Part shown: piece after piece, positions 13,604 through 26,988 of the stretch
Layout of the letters: each line of letters begins with the position of its first letter
How positions within the stretch are numbered: position 1 is the first letter of the stretch
Translations under genes and position numbers: made by a program
NCBI RefSeq assembly: GCF_002021815.1
Contig: NZ_CP019952.1
Location: 1 to 64,000 of the forward strand
Direction: 5' to 3'
From: Pseudomonas parafulva
GTDB lineage: Bacteria > Pseudomonadota > Gammaproteobacteria > Pseudomonadales > Pseudomonadaceae
Length of the DNA stretch: 64,000 nt
Notes under the pieces: model-generated
Seen by the model: only the letters and a program-made list of their open reading frames with translations
Databases searched by the model: none
Told to the model about the DNA's origin: nothing

Positions 13604-13632
13604 CCAAAAAAAACCGCCCCTAAAGGGCGGTT
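13604..13632 (-). terminator. Rho-independent terminator after mnmE
   Basis: Stem AACCGCCC (13612-13619) and GGGCGGTT (13625-13632) is followed on the minus strand by eight T residues (plus-strand A-run 13606-13613). It lies 26 bases past the mnmE stop. Confidence 0.9.
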
Positions 13633-13657
13633 GGCTGGTCCGGGACCAGGTTGTTTG

Positions 13658-15028
13658 TTACTTGCCGATGCAGAAACTCGAGAAAATCCGCCCCAACAAG
13701 TCGTCGGAACTGAAGGCCCCGGTGATTTCCCCAAGCACCTGCTGCGCCTGACGCAAGTCCTCTGCCAGTAATTCACCTGCACCTGCGAGGGTCAGCTGCG
13801 CACGACCGTGCTCAAGGTGCTCACTGGCCTGGCGCAAGGCATCCAGGTGCCGTCGACGGGCGCTGAAACCACTCTCGGCGGTTTGTTCATAGCCCATGCA
13901 GGCCTTGAGATGGTCGCGCAACAGCTGCAGCCCCCCACCCTCTCCTTTGGCGCTCAGCGTGATGGTGGCTTGTCCATCTTCACCCTGGTGCAGCGCTACT
14001 GGCTCCCCACTCAGATCCGCTTTATTGCGTATCAGGGTTACCCGTGCTGGATCCGGACGCTGGTCCAGAAACTCGGGCCATAAAGCAAAGGGATCGTCAG
14101 CTTCAGGGGCTGTGGAGTCCACAACCAGCAATATCCGGTCTGCCTCGCCTATCGCTTGTAGCGCTCGCTCGACACCGATCTTTTCCACATGATCATCTGT
14201 TGAACGTAGCCCAGCTGTGTCCACCACGTGAAGCGGCATGCCGTCGATGTGGATATGTTCGCGCAGGGTGTCCCGGGTCGTGCCGGCGATATCCGTTACG
14301 ATCGCCGCTTCACGTCCCGCTAGCTGGTTGAGCAGACTCGACTTGCCTGCATTGGGTCGCCCAGCGATGACCACTGTCATGCCATCACGCAGCAAAGCCC
14401 CTTGGCCCGCCTCACGCAGCACTGTGGATAAATGATCCCTCACGGCATCGAGCATCGACAGCACGTGGCCATCGGCCAGGAAGTCGATTTCTTCCTCGGG
14501 AAAATCAATGGCGGCCTCCACGTAGATGCGCAGCGCGATCAACGCTTCGGTGAGGCTGTGGACATGTCTGGAAAATTCGCCCTGCAGCGATCGCAGTGCA
14601 TTTCGCGCTGCCTGGCTGGAGCTGGCTTCGATCAAGTCGGCGATGGCCTCGGCTTGAGCCAGGTCAAGCTTGTCATTGAGAAATGCCCGCTCGCTGAACT
14701 CCCCTGGCCTGGCCAGGCGACACCCCAGTTGTACACAGCGCTGTAGCAGCATATCCAGGACCACGGGGCCGCCATGGCCTTGCAACTCAAGTACATCTTC
14801 ACCGGTGAATGAGTTGGGCCCCGGAAAGAACAGCGCGATACCTTCATCCAGTACCACCCCCTCCTCGTCGCGGAATGGGCCGTAATGAGCATGACGCGGT
14901 TGCAGGCTGCGGCCGGTTATCCACTGGCCCGCCTGGGCAGCCAGTGGTCCTGACAACCTCACGATGCCTACGCCGCCGCGGCCTTGGGCAGTTGCGATGG
15001 CGGCAATGGTTTCACGCACAGTATTCAT
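13658..15028 (-). CDS. mnmE: tRNA modification GTPase
   Basis: MnmE (TrmE) is the GTPase partner of MnmG in wobble-uridine modification. It has 456 residues: an N-terminal formyl-THF-binding domain, helical domain, an inserted G domain with Walker [13 protein letters not shown] and DIAGTTRD, and the C-terminal FCIGK whose cysteine is conserved in the family. A hairpin separates it from yidC upstream. Confidence 0.98.
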   Translation of the reverse strand: MNTVRETIAAIATAQGRGGVGIVRLSGPLAAQAGQWITGRSLQPRHAHYGPFRDEEGVVLDEGIALFFPGPNSFTGEDVLELQGHGGPVVLDMLLQRCVQLGCRLARPGEFSERAFLNDKLDLAQAEAIADLIEASSSQAARNALRSLQGEFSRHVHSLTEALIALRIYVEAAIDFPEEEIDFLADGHVLSMLDAVRDHLSTVLREAGQGALLRDGMTVVIAGRPNAGKSSLLNQLAGREAAIVTDIAGTTRDTLREHIHIDGMPLHVVDTAGLRSTDDHVEKIGVERALQAIGEADRILLVVDSTAPEADDPFALWPEFLDQRPDPARVTLIRNKADLSGEPVALHQGEDGQATITLSAKGEGGGLQLLRDHLKACMGYEQTAESGFSARRRHLDALRQASEHLEHGRAQLTLAGAGELLAEDLRQAQQVLGEITGAFSSDDLLGRIFSSFCIGK

Positions 15029-15061
15029 GCTGGGGAGCCTCTACGACAAATACGACAGATA

Positions 15062-15091
15062 GCAAAAACGCCCCACGAGGGGGCGTTTTAT
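15062..15091 (-). terminator. Terminator between yidC and mnmE
   Basis: Stem AAAACGCCCC (15065-15074) and GGGGCGTTTT (15080-15089) has A/T runs on both sides, so it can act on either strand. Its position after yidC suggests it ends or attenuates the rpmH-yidC transcript. Confidence 0.8.
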
Positions 15092-15114
15092 TCACAAGCT
15101 AGCGTAGCAGCCCG

Positions 15115-16803
15115 TCAGGCAGCCGCTTTCTTGTTGGCGGCCTCGATGCTGCGCGTGATGTACCACTGCTGCGTGATGGACAGGCAGTTGTTCACAACCC
15201 AGTACAGCACCAGACCGGCTGGGAACCACAGGAAGAAGAAGGTGAAGATGATCGGCATCATTTTCATCACCTTGGCCTGCATCGGATCCGGCGGGGTCGG
15301 GTTCAGGCGCTGCTGAATGAACATGGTAGCGCCCATGATGATCGGCAGGATGAAGAACGGATCCTTGATCGACAGGTCGGTAATCCACAGCATCCAAGGT
15401 GCCTGACGCATCTCGACGCTTTCCAGCAGTACCCAGTAGAGGGCCAGGAATACTGGCATCTGGACCAGGATTGGCAAGCAACCGCCCAGCGGGTTGATTT
15501 TCTCTTTCTTGTACAGCTCCATCATCGCCTGGGACATCTTCTGGCGATCATCGCCGAAGCGTTCCTTGAGCGCTGCGAGCTTGGGCGAAACAGCACGCAT
15601 ACGTGCCATGGAACGGTAGCTGGCAGCGGACAGCGGGAAGAACAGGCCCTTGATGAGCATGGTCAGCACGATGATCGACCAGCCCCAGTTACCCAGCAGG
15701 CTGTGGATATGTTGCAGGAGCCAGAAGATCGGCTGGGCGATGAACCACAGGAAACCGTAGTCGACGGTCAGCTCCAGGCCTGGGGACAACTCCTTGAGCT
15801 TGGACTGGATCTTGGGACCGGCATACAACATGGCGCTGGTTTCGGCCTTGCCGCCCGCAGGTACGCTGATAGCCGGGCCAGTGTAGCCGATGATGTAGTT
15901 GCCCTGGCTGTCCTTGCGGGTTTGCACCACATTGTTGTCGGACTTGGCCGGGATCCATGCGGTCACGAAGTAGTGCTGAAGCCATGCTACCCAACCGCCG
16001 GACACATTTTCTTTCAAACTACCTTTGTCGATGTCCTTCATCGAGACCTTCTTGTAGGGCTCCGAAGGTGTCCACAGGGCCGCACCCAAGTAGGTCGCGG
16101 TGCCGGTGGCAGTGCTCGACGACGGATCGGAACTGGCATCGCGCTTGAGCTGGGCGAACATGTTGCCGCTCCAGGCCTGGCTGCTCTGGTTGTCGATCAG
16201 GTAGCTGACGTTCAGGTCATACTCGCCGCGCTTGAAGCTGAAGCGCTTGATGTAGTTGACCCCGTTGTCGCTGAACTTCAGGTCTACCACCAACTGGTCC
16301 TGACCATCGGCCAACTGATAACGCTTCTGATCAGCAGCGTAGAGGGGGCGACCGGTCGAACGGGCATCTGGACCGTTTGCACCGGTCAACCCGCTTTGTG
16401 CGAGATAGACGCGCTCTGCACCGTTGTCGAACAGTTGGAACGGGATATCCGGATGGTCCTGACGGCGTGGATACTGCGGCAGGTTCAATTGGACGACGTC
16501 ACCACCTACCGGATCGATAGCCAAGTCCAGCACATCGGTCTTGACCCGGATCAGATCCTTGCTGACAGCCACGGGTGCCAAATCGGCAGTGCGGGTTTCA
16601 GCAGTGGCGCTTGGCACATCGGCGCTGGCACCAGCACCGGCATTGCCGGCAGGTACGCCATCGGGCAAACCAGGGTTGTTCGTGCTGGCAGCAGTATTCT
16701 GAGTCGGCAGGGCAGCCTGGCCGTAGTCCTGGTTCCATTTAAGGACCATGACGTAGGACACGATTGCCAGGGCGACGATCAGGATCGTGCGTTTAATATC
16801 CAT
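15115..16803 (-). CDS. yidC: Membrane protein insertase YidC
   Basis: YidC inserts and folds inner-membrane proteins, alone or with SecYEG; ATP synthase subunits are known substrates. The chosen start gives MDIKRTILIVALAIV (562 residues), a first transmembrane helix, a large periplasmic beta-sandwich domain and five C-terminal helices including GCLPILVQMPVFLALYWVL. A longer upstream reading runs through yidD and lacks support. It starts 2 bases after the yidD stop. Confidence 0.98.
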   Translation of the reverse strand: MDIKRTILIVALAIVSYVMVLKWNQDYGQAALPTQNTAASTNNPGLPDGVPAGNAGAGASADVPSATAETRTADLAPVAVSKDLIRVKTDVLDLAIDPVGGDVVQLNLPQYPRRQDHPDIPFQLFDNGAERVYLAQSGLTGANGPDARSTGRPLYAADQKRYQLADGQDQLVVDLKFSDNGVNYIKRFSFKRGEYDLNVSYLIDNQSSQAWSGNMFAQLKRDASSDPSSSTATGTATYLGAALWTPSEPYKKVSMKDIDKGSLKENVSGGWVAWLQHYFVTAWIPAKSDNNVVQTRKDSQGNYIIGYTGPAISVPAGGKAETSAMLYAGPKIQSKLKELSPGLELTVDYGFLWFIAQPIFWLLQHIHSLLGNWGWSIIVLTMLIKGLFFPLSAASYRSMARMRAVSPKLAALKERFGDDRQKMSQAMMELYKKEKINPLGGCLPILVQMPVFLALYWVLLESVEMRQAPWMLWITDLSIKDPFFILPIIMGATMFIQQRLNPTPPDPMQAKVMKMMPIIFTFFFLWFPAGLVLYWVVNNCLSITQQWYITRSIEAANKKAAA

Positions 16804-16805
16804 GA

Positions 16806-17051
16806 TTACTCGGCTATCGAAGAAGTTCGGGAGGAAGGAGCGGGTGGAACGGGGTCGAAACCGCCGTCGTTCCACGGATGACAACGCCCCAGGCGACGAA
16901 CGGCTAGCCATCCACCACGCCAGAGACCGTGGTTTTCGATGGCTTCGTAGGCGTAACAAGAGCAACTGGGGTAGAAACGGCAGTGGCTGGCCATCAGAGG
17001 ACTAATGGCATAACGGTAAAACTGGATCGGAACGAGTGCCAGTTTACGCAT
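16806..17051 (-). CDS. yidD: Membrane protein insertion efficiency factor YidD
   Basis: YidD is a small (81-residue) protein with the conserved [17 protein letters not shown] cysteine motif and the [15 protein letters not shown] block. It is thought to help YidC-dependent insertion. It overlaps the end of rnpA by 8 bases, as in many bacteria. Confidence 0.97.
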   Translation of the reverse strand: MRKLALVPIQFYRYAISPLMASHCRFYPSCSCYAYEAIENHGLWRGGWLAVRRLGRCHPWNDGGFDPVPPAPSSRTSSIAE

Positions 17052-17448
17052 CTTGGCTGCTTACCCCTGCGCAATCGGCGGAGACTGCTGGTGCCGGTCG
17101 GCTGCGCGCCAGGCGTTTCCAGAGTTTGCCGAAGTGTTGGTGCAATTCCGGGTTTTCTATCTCACCCAATCCCTTGCGCGCGACGATCACGATATCCAAC
17201 CCGGCAAGTGAATGCTGGTTCAGACGAAAGGAATCGCGCATCAAGCGCTTGAGGCGGTTGCGTTGAACGGCGAGCTTGACGCTTTTCTTGCCAATCACCA
17301 GGCCTAGGCGCGGGTGATCCAGACCGTTCTCGCGAGCAAGGATCAGCAGGTTTTTCCCTGGAACCTTGCCGGTTGGGGAGTCGAAGACCGCTTTGAAATG
17401 CCGGGGTGTAAGCAGTCGCTTTTCCCGACTGAAGTCCTGACTCACCAC
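17044..17448 (-). CDS. rnpA: Ribonuclease P protein component
   Basis: RnpA is the basic protein partner of RNase P RNA in tRNA 5-prime maturation. The RNR signature is [17 protein letters not shown]. Translation most likely starts at one of two tandem GTG codons (17448 or 17445), giving about 134 residues beginning [14 protein letters not shown]. The longer open frame overlaps rpmH and is not supported. The start lies 13 bases after the rpmH stop. Confidence 0.95.
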   Translation of the reverse strand: MVSQDFSREKRLLTPRHFKAVFDSPTGKVPGKNLLILARENGLDHPRLGLVIGKKSVKLAVQRNRLKRLMRDSFRLNQHSLAGLDIVIVARKGLGEIENPELHQHFGKLWKRLARSRPAPAVSADCAGVSSQDA

Positions 17449-17461
17449 CTGTGCCGAAAAA

Positions 17462-17596
17462 TCAAATGGCCAGACGCTTACGGCCTTTGGCACGACGACG
17501 CGACAGAACAGCGCGGCCGTTCTTGGTAGCCATACGGGCACGGAAACCGTGAGTGCGCGCGCGCTTGATGGTGCTTGGTTGGAAAGTACGTTTCAT
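17462..17596 (-). CDS. rpmH: 50S ribosomal protein L34
   Basis: This 44-residue gene begins [20 protein letters not shown] and ends with GRKRLAI, the highly conserved, very basic L34 sequence. It is the first gene of the rpmH-rnpA-yidD-yidC cluster and borders oriC. Confidence 0.98.
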   Translation of the reverse strand: MKRTFQPSTIKRARTHGFRARMATKNGRAVLSRRRAKGRKRLAI

Positions 17597-17656
17597 GGCG
17601 TGTTACCTGGGTTTGTCGACGACGGGCCGGGATGGCCCCCTTTTAAGAGACCGGCG

Positions 17657-17685
17657 ATTCTAGAGAAAGCAAGCCCATAGGTCAA
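17657..17685 (-). promoter_or_regulatory. Sigma-70 promoter of rpmH
   Basis: On the minus strand TTGACC (17680-17685) and TAGAAT (17657-17662) are spaced by 17 bases, 61 bases before the rpmH start. The match is near consensus, as expected for a strongly expressed ribosomal-protein operon. Confidence 0.75.
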
Positions 17686-17759
17686 TTTCCAACCAACCTT
17701 TCCTTTAGGTGTGGGATGAACGGGCGTAGGCCTGGGCTAGCGGCACGGACACCTATATG

Positions 17760-18130
17760 AAGCTCGGCAAGACAACACCGCTCAACATGAAAAATAAGAA
17801 AGACATATAAAAAGCTTCTTTAAAGATCTTAATACTCTTAAGTGGATAACTTTCTGTGGATAACCTGGTGCAGGCCTTGAATTAAGCGATGTACAGCATT
17901 TTTAAACCCTGTTCGAAAGCCGTGCTACAGCTGTTGCAGGCTTGAATTTAAGCTGTGCATAAGTAGGGCTGTTATACACAGGCAGGTTATGCACAGGTCG
18001 ATTCATAGGGTTGTGCATAGCCCTTAGGTCTAGTTATACACAAGGCTTATGCACAGTGTATAAGTGGTGTTTCGGTCATTTGATGGCTGGTTTGCCATGA
18101 ATGCCGACGTGTCTGCATGTGGATAACTGA
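17760..18130. other. oriC: Chromosomal replication origin oriC
   Basis: Between rpmH and dnaA lie seven exact TTATNCACA boxes: 17855-17863, 17954-17962, 17972-17980, 17987-17995, 18034-18042, 18047-18055 and 18118-18126, plus 8-of-9 matches at 17841-17849, 18012-18020 and 18055-18063. The AT-rich stretch at about 17780-17850 is the probable unwinding element. The whole 17597-18194 gap holds no gene. Confidence 0.93.
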
Positions 18131-18148
18131 GCGCGTGCCCGGTACAAT
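18120..18148 (+). promoter_or_regulatory. Candidate dnaA promoter overlapped by a DnaA box
   Basis: TGGATA (18120-18125) and TACAAT (18143-18148) are spaced by 17 bases, 47 bases before the dnaA start. The exact DnaA box TGTGGATAA (18118-18126) covers the -35 element, which would fit autorepression by DnaA. The -35 match is only 4 of 6. Confidence 0.5.
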
Positions 18149-18194
18149 GGCCGTTTGTTTCAGCCTTCGTGGCTTTCAAGCTCAGGGGATATCC

Positions 18195-19721
18195 GTGTCA
18201 GTGGAACTTTGGCAGCAGTGCGTGGAGCTTCTGCGCGATGAACTGCCTGCCCAGCAATTCAACACCTGGATCCGTCCGTTACAGGTCGAAGCCGAAGGCG
18301 ACGAGTTGCGCGTCTATGCGCCTAACCGTTTCGTTCTCGATTGGGTCAATGAAAAGTACCTGGGGCGTTTGCTTGAGCTTTTGGGAGAAAAAGGCACGGG
18401 CATAGCCCCCGCGTTGTCGCTGCTTATTGGCAGCCGGCGCAGCTCTGCGCCCCGTGCGGCACCTAATGCCCCGGTAAGCGCGGCTGTTGCAGCCTCCCTG
18501 GTTCAAACGACGCCCAAGGCCCCCGCCGTCACGCTGTCCGAGCCTGCTCCAGCGGCGACACTTGACCCCGCGCCTGCAAACGCCAACGATGTGGTCGAGC
18601 CTTCTTCGAGGGATAGCTTCGATGCCATGGCCGAACCTGCTCAGGCCCCCACGGGTAGGACGGAGCAGCGCACGGTACAGGTAGAGGGTGCCCTCAAGCA
18701 CACCAGCTACCTGAACCGCACGTTCACGTTCGACACCTTTGTGGAAGGCAAGTCGAACCAGCTGGCCCGTGCCGCCGCCTGGCAAGTTGCCGACAACCCC
18801 AAGCACGGTTACAACCCATTGTTCCTTTATGGCGGTGTGGGCCTGGGTAAAACCCACCTCATGCATGCCGTGGGTAACCACCTGCTTAGAAAAAACCCGA
18901 ATGCCAAGGTGGTGTACCTGCATTCCGAGCGCTTCGTCGCCGATATGGTCAAGGCACTTCAGCTCAATGCGATCAACGAGTTCAAGCGCTTCTACCGCTC
19001 AGTCGATGCGTTGCTCATTGATGACATTCAGTTCTTCGCGCGCAAGGAGCGTTCACAGGAAGAGTTTTTCCACACCTTCAACGCATTGCTTGAAGGTGGC
19101 CAGCAGGTGATTCTCACCTCCGATCGGTATCCCAAGGAAATCGAAGGGCTCGAGGAACGCCTTAAATCGCGCTTTGGCTGGGGCCTCACGGTGGCCGTAG
19201 AGCCGCCGGAACTGGAAACGCGCGTTGCGATCCTGATGAAGAAGGCCGATCAGGCCAAGGTGGAACTGCCGCACGATGCCGCTTTCTTCATCGCTCAGCG
19301 TATTCGGTCGAACGTGCGTGAGCTCGAGGGCGCCCTGAAACGAGTGATTGCTCATTCGCACTTCATGGGGCGCGACATCACCATCGAATTGATCCGCGAA
19401 TCCCTGAAGGACCTTCTGGCATTGCAAGACAAGCTGGTGAGTGTGGATAACATCCAGCGTACGGTGGCCGAGTACTACAAGATCAAGATCTCTGATCTGT
19501 TGTCCAAACGCCGCTCCCGTTCGGTGGCACGTCCACGCCAGGTGGCGATGGCGCTCTCCAAGGAGCTGACCAACCACAGCTTGCCAGAAATCGGCGACAT
19601 GTTTGGTGGGCGCGACCATACGACTGTGTTGCATGCCTGCCGCAAGATCAATGAACTGAAAGAATCCGACGCGGATATCCGCGAGGACTACAAGAACCTG
19701 CTGCGCACGCTGACGACCTGA
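18195..19721 (+). CDS. dnaA: Chromosomal replication initiator DnaA
   Basis: DnaA binds oriC boxes, oligomerises with ATP and opens the duplex. The start is GTG at 18195 ([18 protein letters not shown], 508 residues) after an AGGGGAT ribosome-binding site; longer open reading upstream runs through the promoter. Domain I is residues 1-80, followed by a variable Ala/Pro linker (about 80-170), the AAA+ domain with GGVGLGKTH and the C-terminal signature [15 protein letters not shown]. An exact DnaA box lies inside the gene at 19442-19450. Confidence 0.99.
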   Translation: MSVELWQQCVELLRDELPAQQFNTWIRPLQVEAEGDELRVYAPNRFVLDWVNEKYLGRLLELLGEKGTGIAPALSLLIGSRRSSAPRAAPNAPVSAAVAASLVQTTPKAPAVTLSEPAPAATLDPAPANANDVVEPSSRDSFDAMAEPAQAPTGRTEQRTVQVEGALKHTSYLNRTFTFDTFVEGKSNQLARAAAWQVADNPKHGYNPLFLYGGVGLGKTHLMHAVGNHLLRKNPNAKVVYLHSERFVADMVKALQLNAINEFKRFYRSVDALLIDDIQFFARKERSQEEFFHTFNALLEGGQQVILTSDRYPKEIEGLEERLKSRFGWGLTVAVEPPELETRVAILMKKADQAKVELPHDAAFFIAQRIRSNVRELEGALKRVIAHSHFMGRDITIELIRESLKDLLALQDKLVSVDNIQRTVAEYYKIKISDLLSKRRSRSVARPRQVAMALSKELTNHSLPEIGDMFGGRDHTTVLHACRKINELKESDADIREDYKNLLRTLTT

Positions 19722-19761
19722 GGGGCGTCAGCGCAGCCATATGAAGGCAAGGGACAAGACC

Positions 19762-20865
19762 ATGCATTTCACCATTCAACGCGAAGCCTTGCTCAAACCT
19801 CTGCAACTGGTGGCAGGTGTCGTCGAGCGCCGGCAGACGTTGCCGGTGCTTTCCAATGTTTTGCTGGTCGTACAAGGCCAGCAACTGTCGCTGACCGGTA
19901 CCGACCTTGAGGTTGAACTGGTTGGCCGTGTGCAACTGGAAGAACCTGCCGAGCCTGGCGAGATCACTGTCCCAGCCCGCAAGTTGATGGACATTTGCAA
20001 AAGCCTGCCCAGCGACGTGCTGATCGACATCAAGCTCGATGAGCAGAAACTCCTGGTCAAGGCCGGGCGTAGCCGCTTCACACTGTCGACATTGCCTGCC
20101 AATGATTTCCCGACCGTTGAAGAAGGCCCTGGCTCGCTCACGTGCAATCTGGAGCAGAGCAAACTGCGTCGATTGATCGAGCGCACCAGCTTCGCCATGG
20201 CCCAGCAAGACGTCCGTTACTACCTTAACGGTATGCTGCTGGAGGTTTCGCGAAATACCCTGCGCGCCGTTTCCACGGATGGTCATCGCCTGGCCTTGTG
20301 CTCGATGAGTGCACCGATCGAACAGGACGACCGCCACCAGGTAATCGTGCCGCGCAAAGGTATTCTTGAGCTTGCTCGCTTGCTGACCGAGCCTGAAGGC
20401 ATGGTTAGCATCGTGCTTGGCCAGCACCATATCCGCGCAACGACAGGTGAATTCACATTCACTTCCAAGCTCGTCGACGGGAAATTCCCCGACTACGAGC
20501 GCGTGCTGCCCAAGGGTGGTGACAAACTGGTAATCGGCGATCGCCAAGCTTTGCGCGAGGCATTCAGCCGCACCGCTATCCTGTCCAACGAAAAGTACCG
20601 CGGGATTCGTTTGTTGCTTGCTGCCGGCCAGTTGAAGATCCAAGCCAATAACCCCGAGCAGGAAGAGGCTGAGGAAGAAATCAGCGTCGATTACGACGGC
20701 AGCTCGCTTGAGATTGGTTTCAACGTTAGTTATCTGCTGGATGTGCTGGGCGTGATGACTACTGAGCAGGTACGCCTGATTTTGTCAGACTCCAATAGCA
20801 GTGCATTGCTGCAGGAGGCAGGCAATGACGACTCTTCGTACGTTGTCATGCCGATGCGGCTGTAA
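19762..20865 (+). CDS. dnaN: DNA polymerase III beta sliding clamp
   Basis: DnaN is the ring-shaped clamp that tethers polymerases to DNA. The ATG at 19762 gives the standard 367 residues starting [15 protein letters not shown] and ending [10 protein letters not shown], the conserved C-terminus that forms the partner-binding pocket. An ATG seven codons upstream is not conserved. It follows dnaA by 40 bases. Confidence 0.99.
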   Translation: MHFTIQREALLKPLQLVAGVVERRQTLPVLSNVLLVVQGQQLSLTGTDLEVELVGRVQLEEPAEPGEITVPARKLMDICKSLPSDVLIDIKLDEQKLLVKAGRSRFTLSTLPANDFPTVEEGPGSLTCNLEQSKLRRLIERTSFAMAQQDVRYYLNGMLLEVSRNTLRAVSTDGHRLALCSMSAPIEQDDRHQVIVPRKGILELARLLTEPEGMVSIVLGQHHIRATTGEFTFTSKLVDGKFPDYERVLPKGGDKLVIGDRQALREAFSRTAILSNEKYRGIRLLLAAGQLKIQANNPEQEEAEEEISVDYDGSSLEIGFNVSYLLDVLGVMTTEQVRLILSDSNSSALLQEAGNDDSSYVVMPMRL

Positions 20866-20879
20866 GCAAAGCAGGCCCA

Positions 20880-24408
<3,529 letters not shown>

Positions 24409-24467
24409 TTAGCCTCGACCGTCACATGACCGGGTAGCTTCGAAATTCGAGTTTAACCGGTCATCAT

Positions 24468-24495
24468 CAAGCCCGCGCCAGCGGGCTTTTTCTTT
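24468..24495 (+). terminator. Rho-independent terminator after gyrB
   Basis: Stem AAGCCCGC (24469-24476) and GCGGGCTT (24481-24488) is followed by TTTTCTTT. A second, weaker inverted repeat ATGACCGG/CCGGTCAT spans 24426-24464. Confidence 0.9.
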
Positions 24496-24544
24496 CCCGA
24501 TCTTTGGGTAGGCAAGCTCACCCTCGTCGGCTCAAGGGTAAAGC

Positions 24545-25282
24545 TCAGAACGGACTTGCAGTGGGCCGCACGACCAGTTCACTGACATCCACCTCTGCCG
24601 GTTGCGCAACCGCATACGCTATCGCTTGAGCGATGGCTGAAGCAGGTATTGCGACCTTGCGAAACGCCTGCATCTCCGCTCGGCCGCCTGCATCTGAAAT
24701 GCTATCGGCCAGCTCCGACTCGGTGACGCCTGGCGCGATCAGCGTCACCCGAATGTCGCCCCCTACTTCCTGACGCAGACCTTCAGAAATCGCACGTACT
24801 GCATATTTGGTGGCGCAGTACACCGCAGCGGTTGGGCTAACCGTATAGGCGCCAATGGATGCGATATTGATGATCTGCCCTGCACGCTGTCGCTGCATTA
24901 CTGGAAGCGCCGCGGCGATGCCATGCAGCACGCCTCGAATGTTCACGTCAATCATCTGGTCCCACTCTTGGACCTTGAGTGCTTCGAGTTTTGAAAGCGG
25001 CATGACCCCAGCGTTATTGATGAGGACGTCAATGCGACCGTGCAGCGACATGGCGAAATCAACGAAGGACTGCATGCTGTCCAAGCGCGTGACATCCAGC
25101 GCCTGTACATCGGCTGTACCTCCCGCCAAGCGAAGCTCGTTGGCGACCGCATGTAGGCGATCAATGCGACGGGCACCCAGCACTACGCTGGCGCCTTTGC
25201 TTGCGAGCAAGCGGGCTGTTGCTTCACCGATACCGCTGCTGGCCCCGGTGATGACGACGACTTTGCCTTGAATACCGTCCAT
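24545..25282 (-). CDS. Short-chain dehydrogenase/reductase
   Basis: This is a 245-residue classical SDR of the YdfG-like type, an NAD(P)-dependent oxidoreductase of unknown substrate. The cofactor motif ITGASSGIGEATA begins near residue 11, NNAGV is in the middle, and the catalytic YCATK carries Tyr and Lys. The start MDGIQGKVVV was chosen for its AGGAG about 8 bases upstream. It lies 175 bases downstream of the fisR-like gene on the same strand and could be co-transcribed, but the gap argues for its own promoter. Confidence 0.9.
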   Translation of the reverse strand: MDGIQGKVVVITGASSGIGEATARLLASKGASVVLGARRIDRLHAVANELRLAGGTADVQALDVTRLDSMQSFVDFAMSLHGRIDVLINNAGVMPLSKLEALKVQEWDQMIDVNIRGVLHGIAAALPVMQRQRAGQIINIASIGAYTVSPTAAVYCATKYAVRAISEGLRQEVGGDIRVTLIAPGVTESELADSISDAGGRAEMQAFRKVAIPASAIAQAIAYAVAQPAEVDVSELVVRPTASPF

Positions 25283-25457
25283 ATGTCGCTCCTGCTTCAG
25301 CTTGGAAAAGCCACCTTGATGGCAGCGGGTGAACCCAAGATTAGGAGGCATGAGGTGGTACGGGTTATGCGATTTCTGCCAATCGCTTGCATGATTCTGC
25401 AAGAGCGACGTGCGACGAGGGCGAGCAATACCCCGGGTTCGGCTTGCGTGCAGGGCG

Positions 25458-26756
25458 TCAATGTACGTCGGCAATGCCCGCTGCTTTCAAGCGCCGATAC
25501 AACGTACGTTCGCTGATACCCAACTGCTTGGCCAGCTCACTGCGCGACCCCTTGAAATGACTGAGCACCTGTATGAGATCTGCCGGTCGACTTGCGTAGG
25601 CGCGCACTTCGGCAGGTAGCGACACCACGTCTTCTGGCAAGTGTTCCGGCTCAATGACGCCTTCATCGGCAAACAGACGTGCCCGCTCCAGGATGTTGCG
25701 TAGCTCGCGGATGTTCCCCGGAAACGGATACATCCTCAGTTGATCAAGTGCTGCATCACCGAGCGTGGGCGCGCTGGGCCCTGCGATTCTTTTCAGCAGG
25801 CTTTGGATCAACAGAGGCAAATCCTCGCTACGCTCGCGCAGTGCAGGCATGCGGATGGGGAAACCACTGATCCGATAGTACAGGTCCTCCCTGAACGTCC
25901 CGTCGGCCACCATCTGCCTCAAGGGTTTATGGGTTGCCGACACCAGTCTGAAGTCCGAATGCACGGTGCGCAGGCTACCTACTGGCCGGAAGCTGCCGGT
26001 TTCGATCAAGCGCAACAGCTTGACCTGCATGGCCAAGGGCACCTCACCTATCTCGTCCAGGAACAGCGTACCGCCATGGGCAGCTTCCGCCAGGCCGGTC
26101 TTGCGCTGGTGCGCACCGGTGAATGCGCCCTTCTCATAACCGAACAGTTCGCTTTCGAAAAGCGCCTCCGTCAGGCTGGTGCAATCGACCACGACCAAGG
26201 GCCCATCGGCTCTGGGGCTGCCCATGTGCAATGCGCGCGCGAACAGTTCCTTGCCGGTGCCGGACTCACCCTGGAGCAAGACAGGGATGTCAGCCGGCGC
26301 CGCGCGTTGCAAGCTGGCCAATGCCGCCTTGAATGCAGGTGCCTGGCCCACTAGGCCCTGTTCCTGAGGCTGGGCAGATGCGATGACGATACGGGTGAGC
26401 CGTTCGACGAAAGCAATCACCCTGCCCTGCTCATCCAGGATCGGCCGAAGTTCGACATCCACATGTTCCGGCCCGCGTGGGGTGTGATGCACATGCAGCA
26501 CACGCTCGGGCACCTTGCTGGACCAGGCCTTGCGCATCGGGCAGTCCTCGCCGGCCTGGTCGCAGGGAACGTGGTAATGGTGTGAGACCTTGTGACATTT
26601 CTGCCCAAGCGGCGCCTGCTGGTCCTGGCCGAACTGACGTCGATAAGCGGCGTTGGCGGCCAGAATGTTGTAGTCGGTGTCCAGCACGATGGCGGGCAGT
26701 ACGTCGTGCTCCAGGAAAGACACCAAGGCAAGCACGGAAGGGTGAGGTTCGGACAT
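25458..26756 (-). CDS. fisR: Sigma-54-dependent activator of sulfide oxidation, FisR-like
   Basis: This 432-residue enhancer-binding protein has an N-terminal PAS-like sensor domain, AAA+ domain with Walker A GESGTGKE (163-170), the sigma-54 contact loop GAFTGA (210-215), LFLDEIGE, and a C-terminal Fis-type helix-turn-helix ([17 protein letters not shown]). Cysteines at residues 54, 65 and 72 have the spacing of the polysulfide-sensing cysteines reported for FisR (53, 64, 71). It is divergent from the persulfide dioxygenase-SQR genes, the usual FisR target. The start [14 protein letters not shown] fits the sensor domain. Confidence 0.87.
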   Translation of the reverse strand: MSEPHPSVLALVSFLEHDVLPAIVLDTDYNILAANAAYRRQFGQDQQAPLGQKCHKVSHHYHVPCDQAGEDCPMRKAWSSKVPERVLHVHHTPRGPEHVDVELRPILDEQGRVIAFVERLTRIVIASAQPQEQGLVGQAPAFKAALASLQRAAPADIPVLLQGESGTGKELFARALHMGSPRADGPLVVVDCTSLTEALFESELFGYEKGAFTGAHQRKTGLAEAAHGGTLFLDEIGEVPLAMQVKLLRLIETGSFRPVGSLRTVHSDFRLVSATHKPLRQMVADGTFREDLYYRISGFPIRMPALRERSEDLPLLIQSLLKRIAGPSAPTLGDAALDQLRMYPFPGNIRELRNILERARLFADEGVIEPEHLPEDVVSLPAEVRAYASRPADLIQVLSHFKGSRSELAKQLGISERTLYRRLKAAGIADVH

Positions 26757-26796
26757 GACGGCACCAGTCGGATAACGAGTTCGAGGGTAGCAAGGA

Positions 26797-26858
26797 CTGC
26801 CAGCTGCTGCCATCGACTGACACCTGACTGCCACTGTTCACTGCCAACGAAGCTGCCA
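26797..26858. repeat. Five CTGCCA repeats, candidate FisR enhancer sites
   Basis: CTGCCA occurs at 26797, 26807, 26828, 26841 and 26853, all on the plus strand, in the intergenic region between the divergent regulator and persulfide dioxygenase genes. Start-to-start distances are 10, 21, 13 and 12 bases. The location 50-110 bases upstream of a sigma-54-like promoter is right for an upstream activating sequence. Confidence 0.4.
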
Positions 26859-26907
26859 TTTGCCTGTCACTCCGCCAATTCTGGGCTCCAGGCGAGTATC
26901 AGTGGGG

Positions 26908-26923
26908 TGGCATGCATCTTGAT
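26908..26923 (+). promoter_or_regulatory. Candidate sigma-54 promoter of the sulfide operon
   Basis: TGGCAT (26908-26913), five bases, then TTGAT (26919-26923) resembles TGGCAC-N5-TTGCW. The -12 element has GA rather than the usual GC, so the match is imperfect. It lies 65 bases before the dioxygenase start and downstream of the CTGCCA repeats. Confidence 0.4.
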
Positions 26924-26988
26924 GGGGATAGGTATGGCGCCCTCTGGAAAAATGCAGCCAACGAGGGGGAGCCGAATGGGAGACTTGA

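Noticed and set aside
13277..13751. Small plus-strand open frames in the mnmG-mnmE gap
   Set aside because: No ribosome-binding sites or family resemblance; the region is explained by DnaA boxes and the mnmE terminator.
25355..25375. A TGGCAG-type sigma-54 promoter before the SDR gene
   Set aside because: The GG to GC distance is two bases too short for sigma-54.
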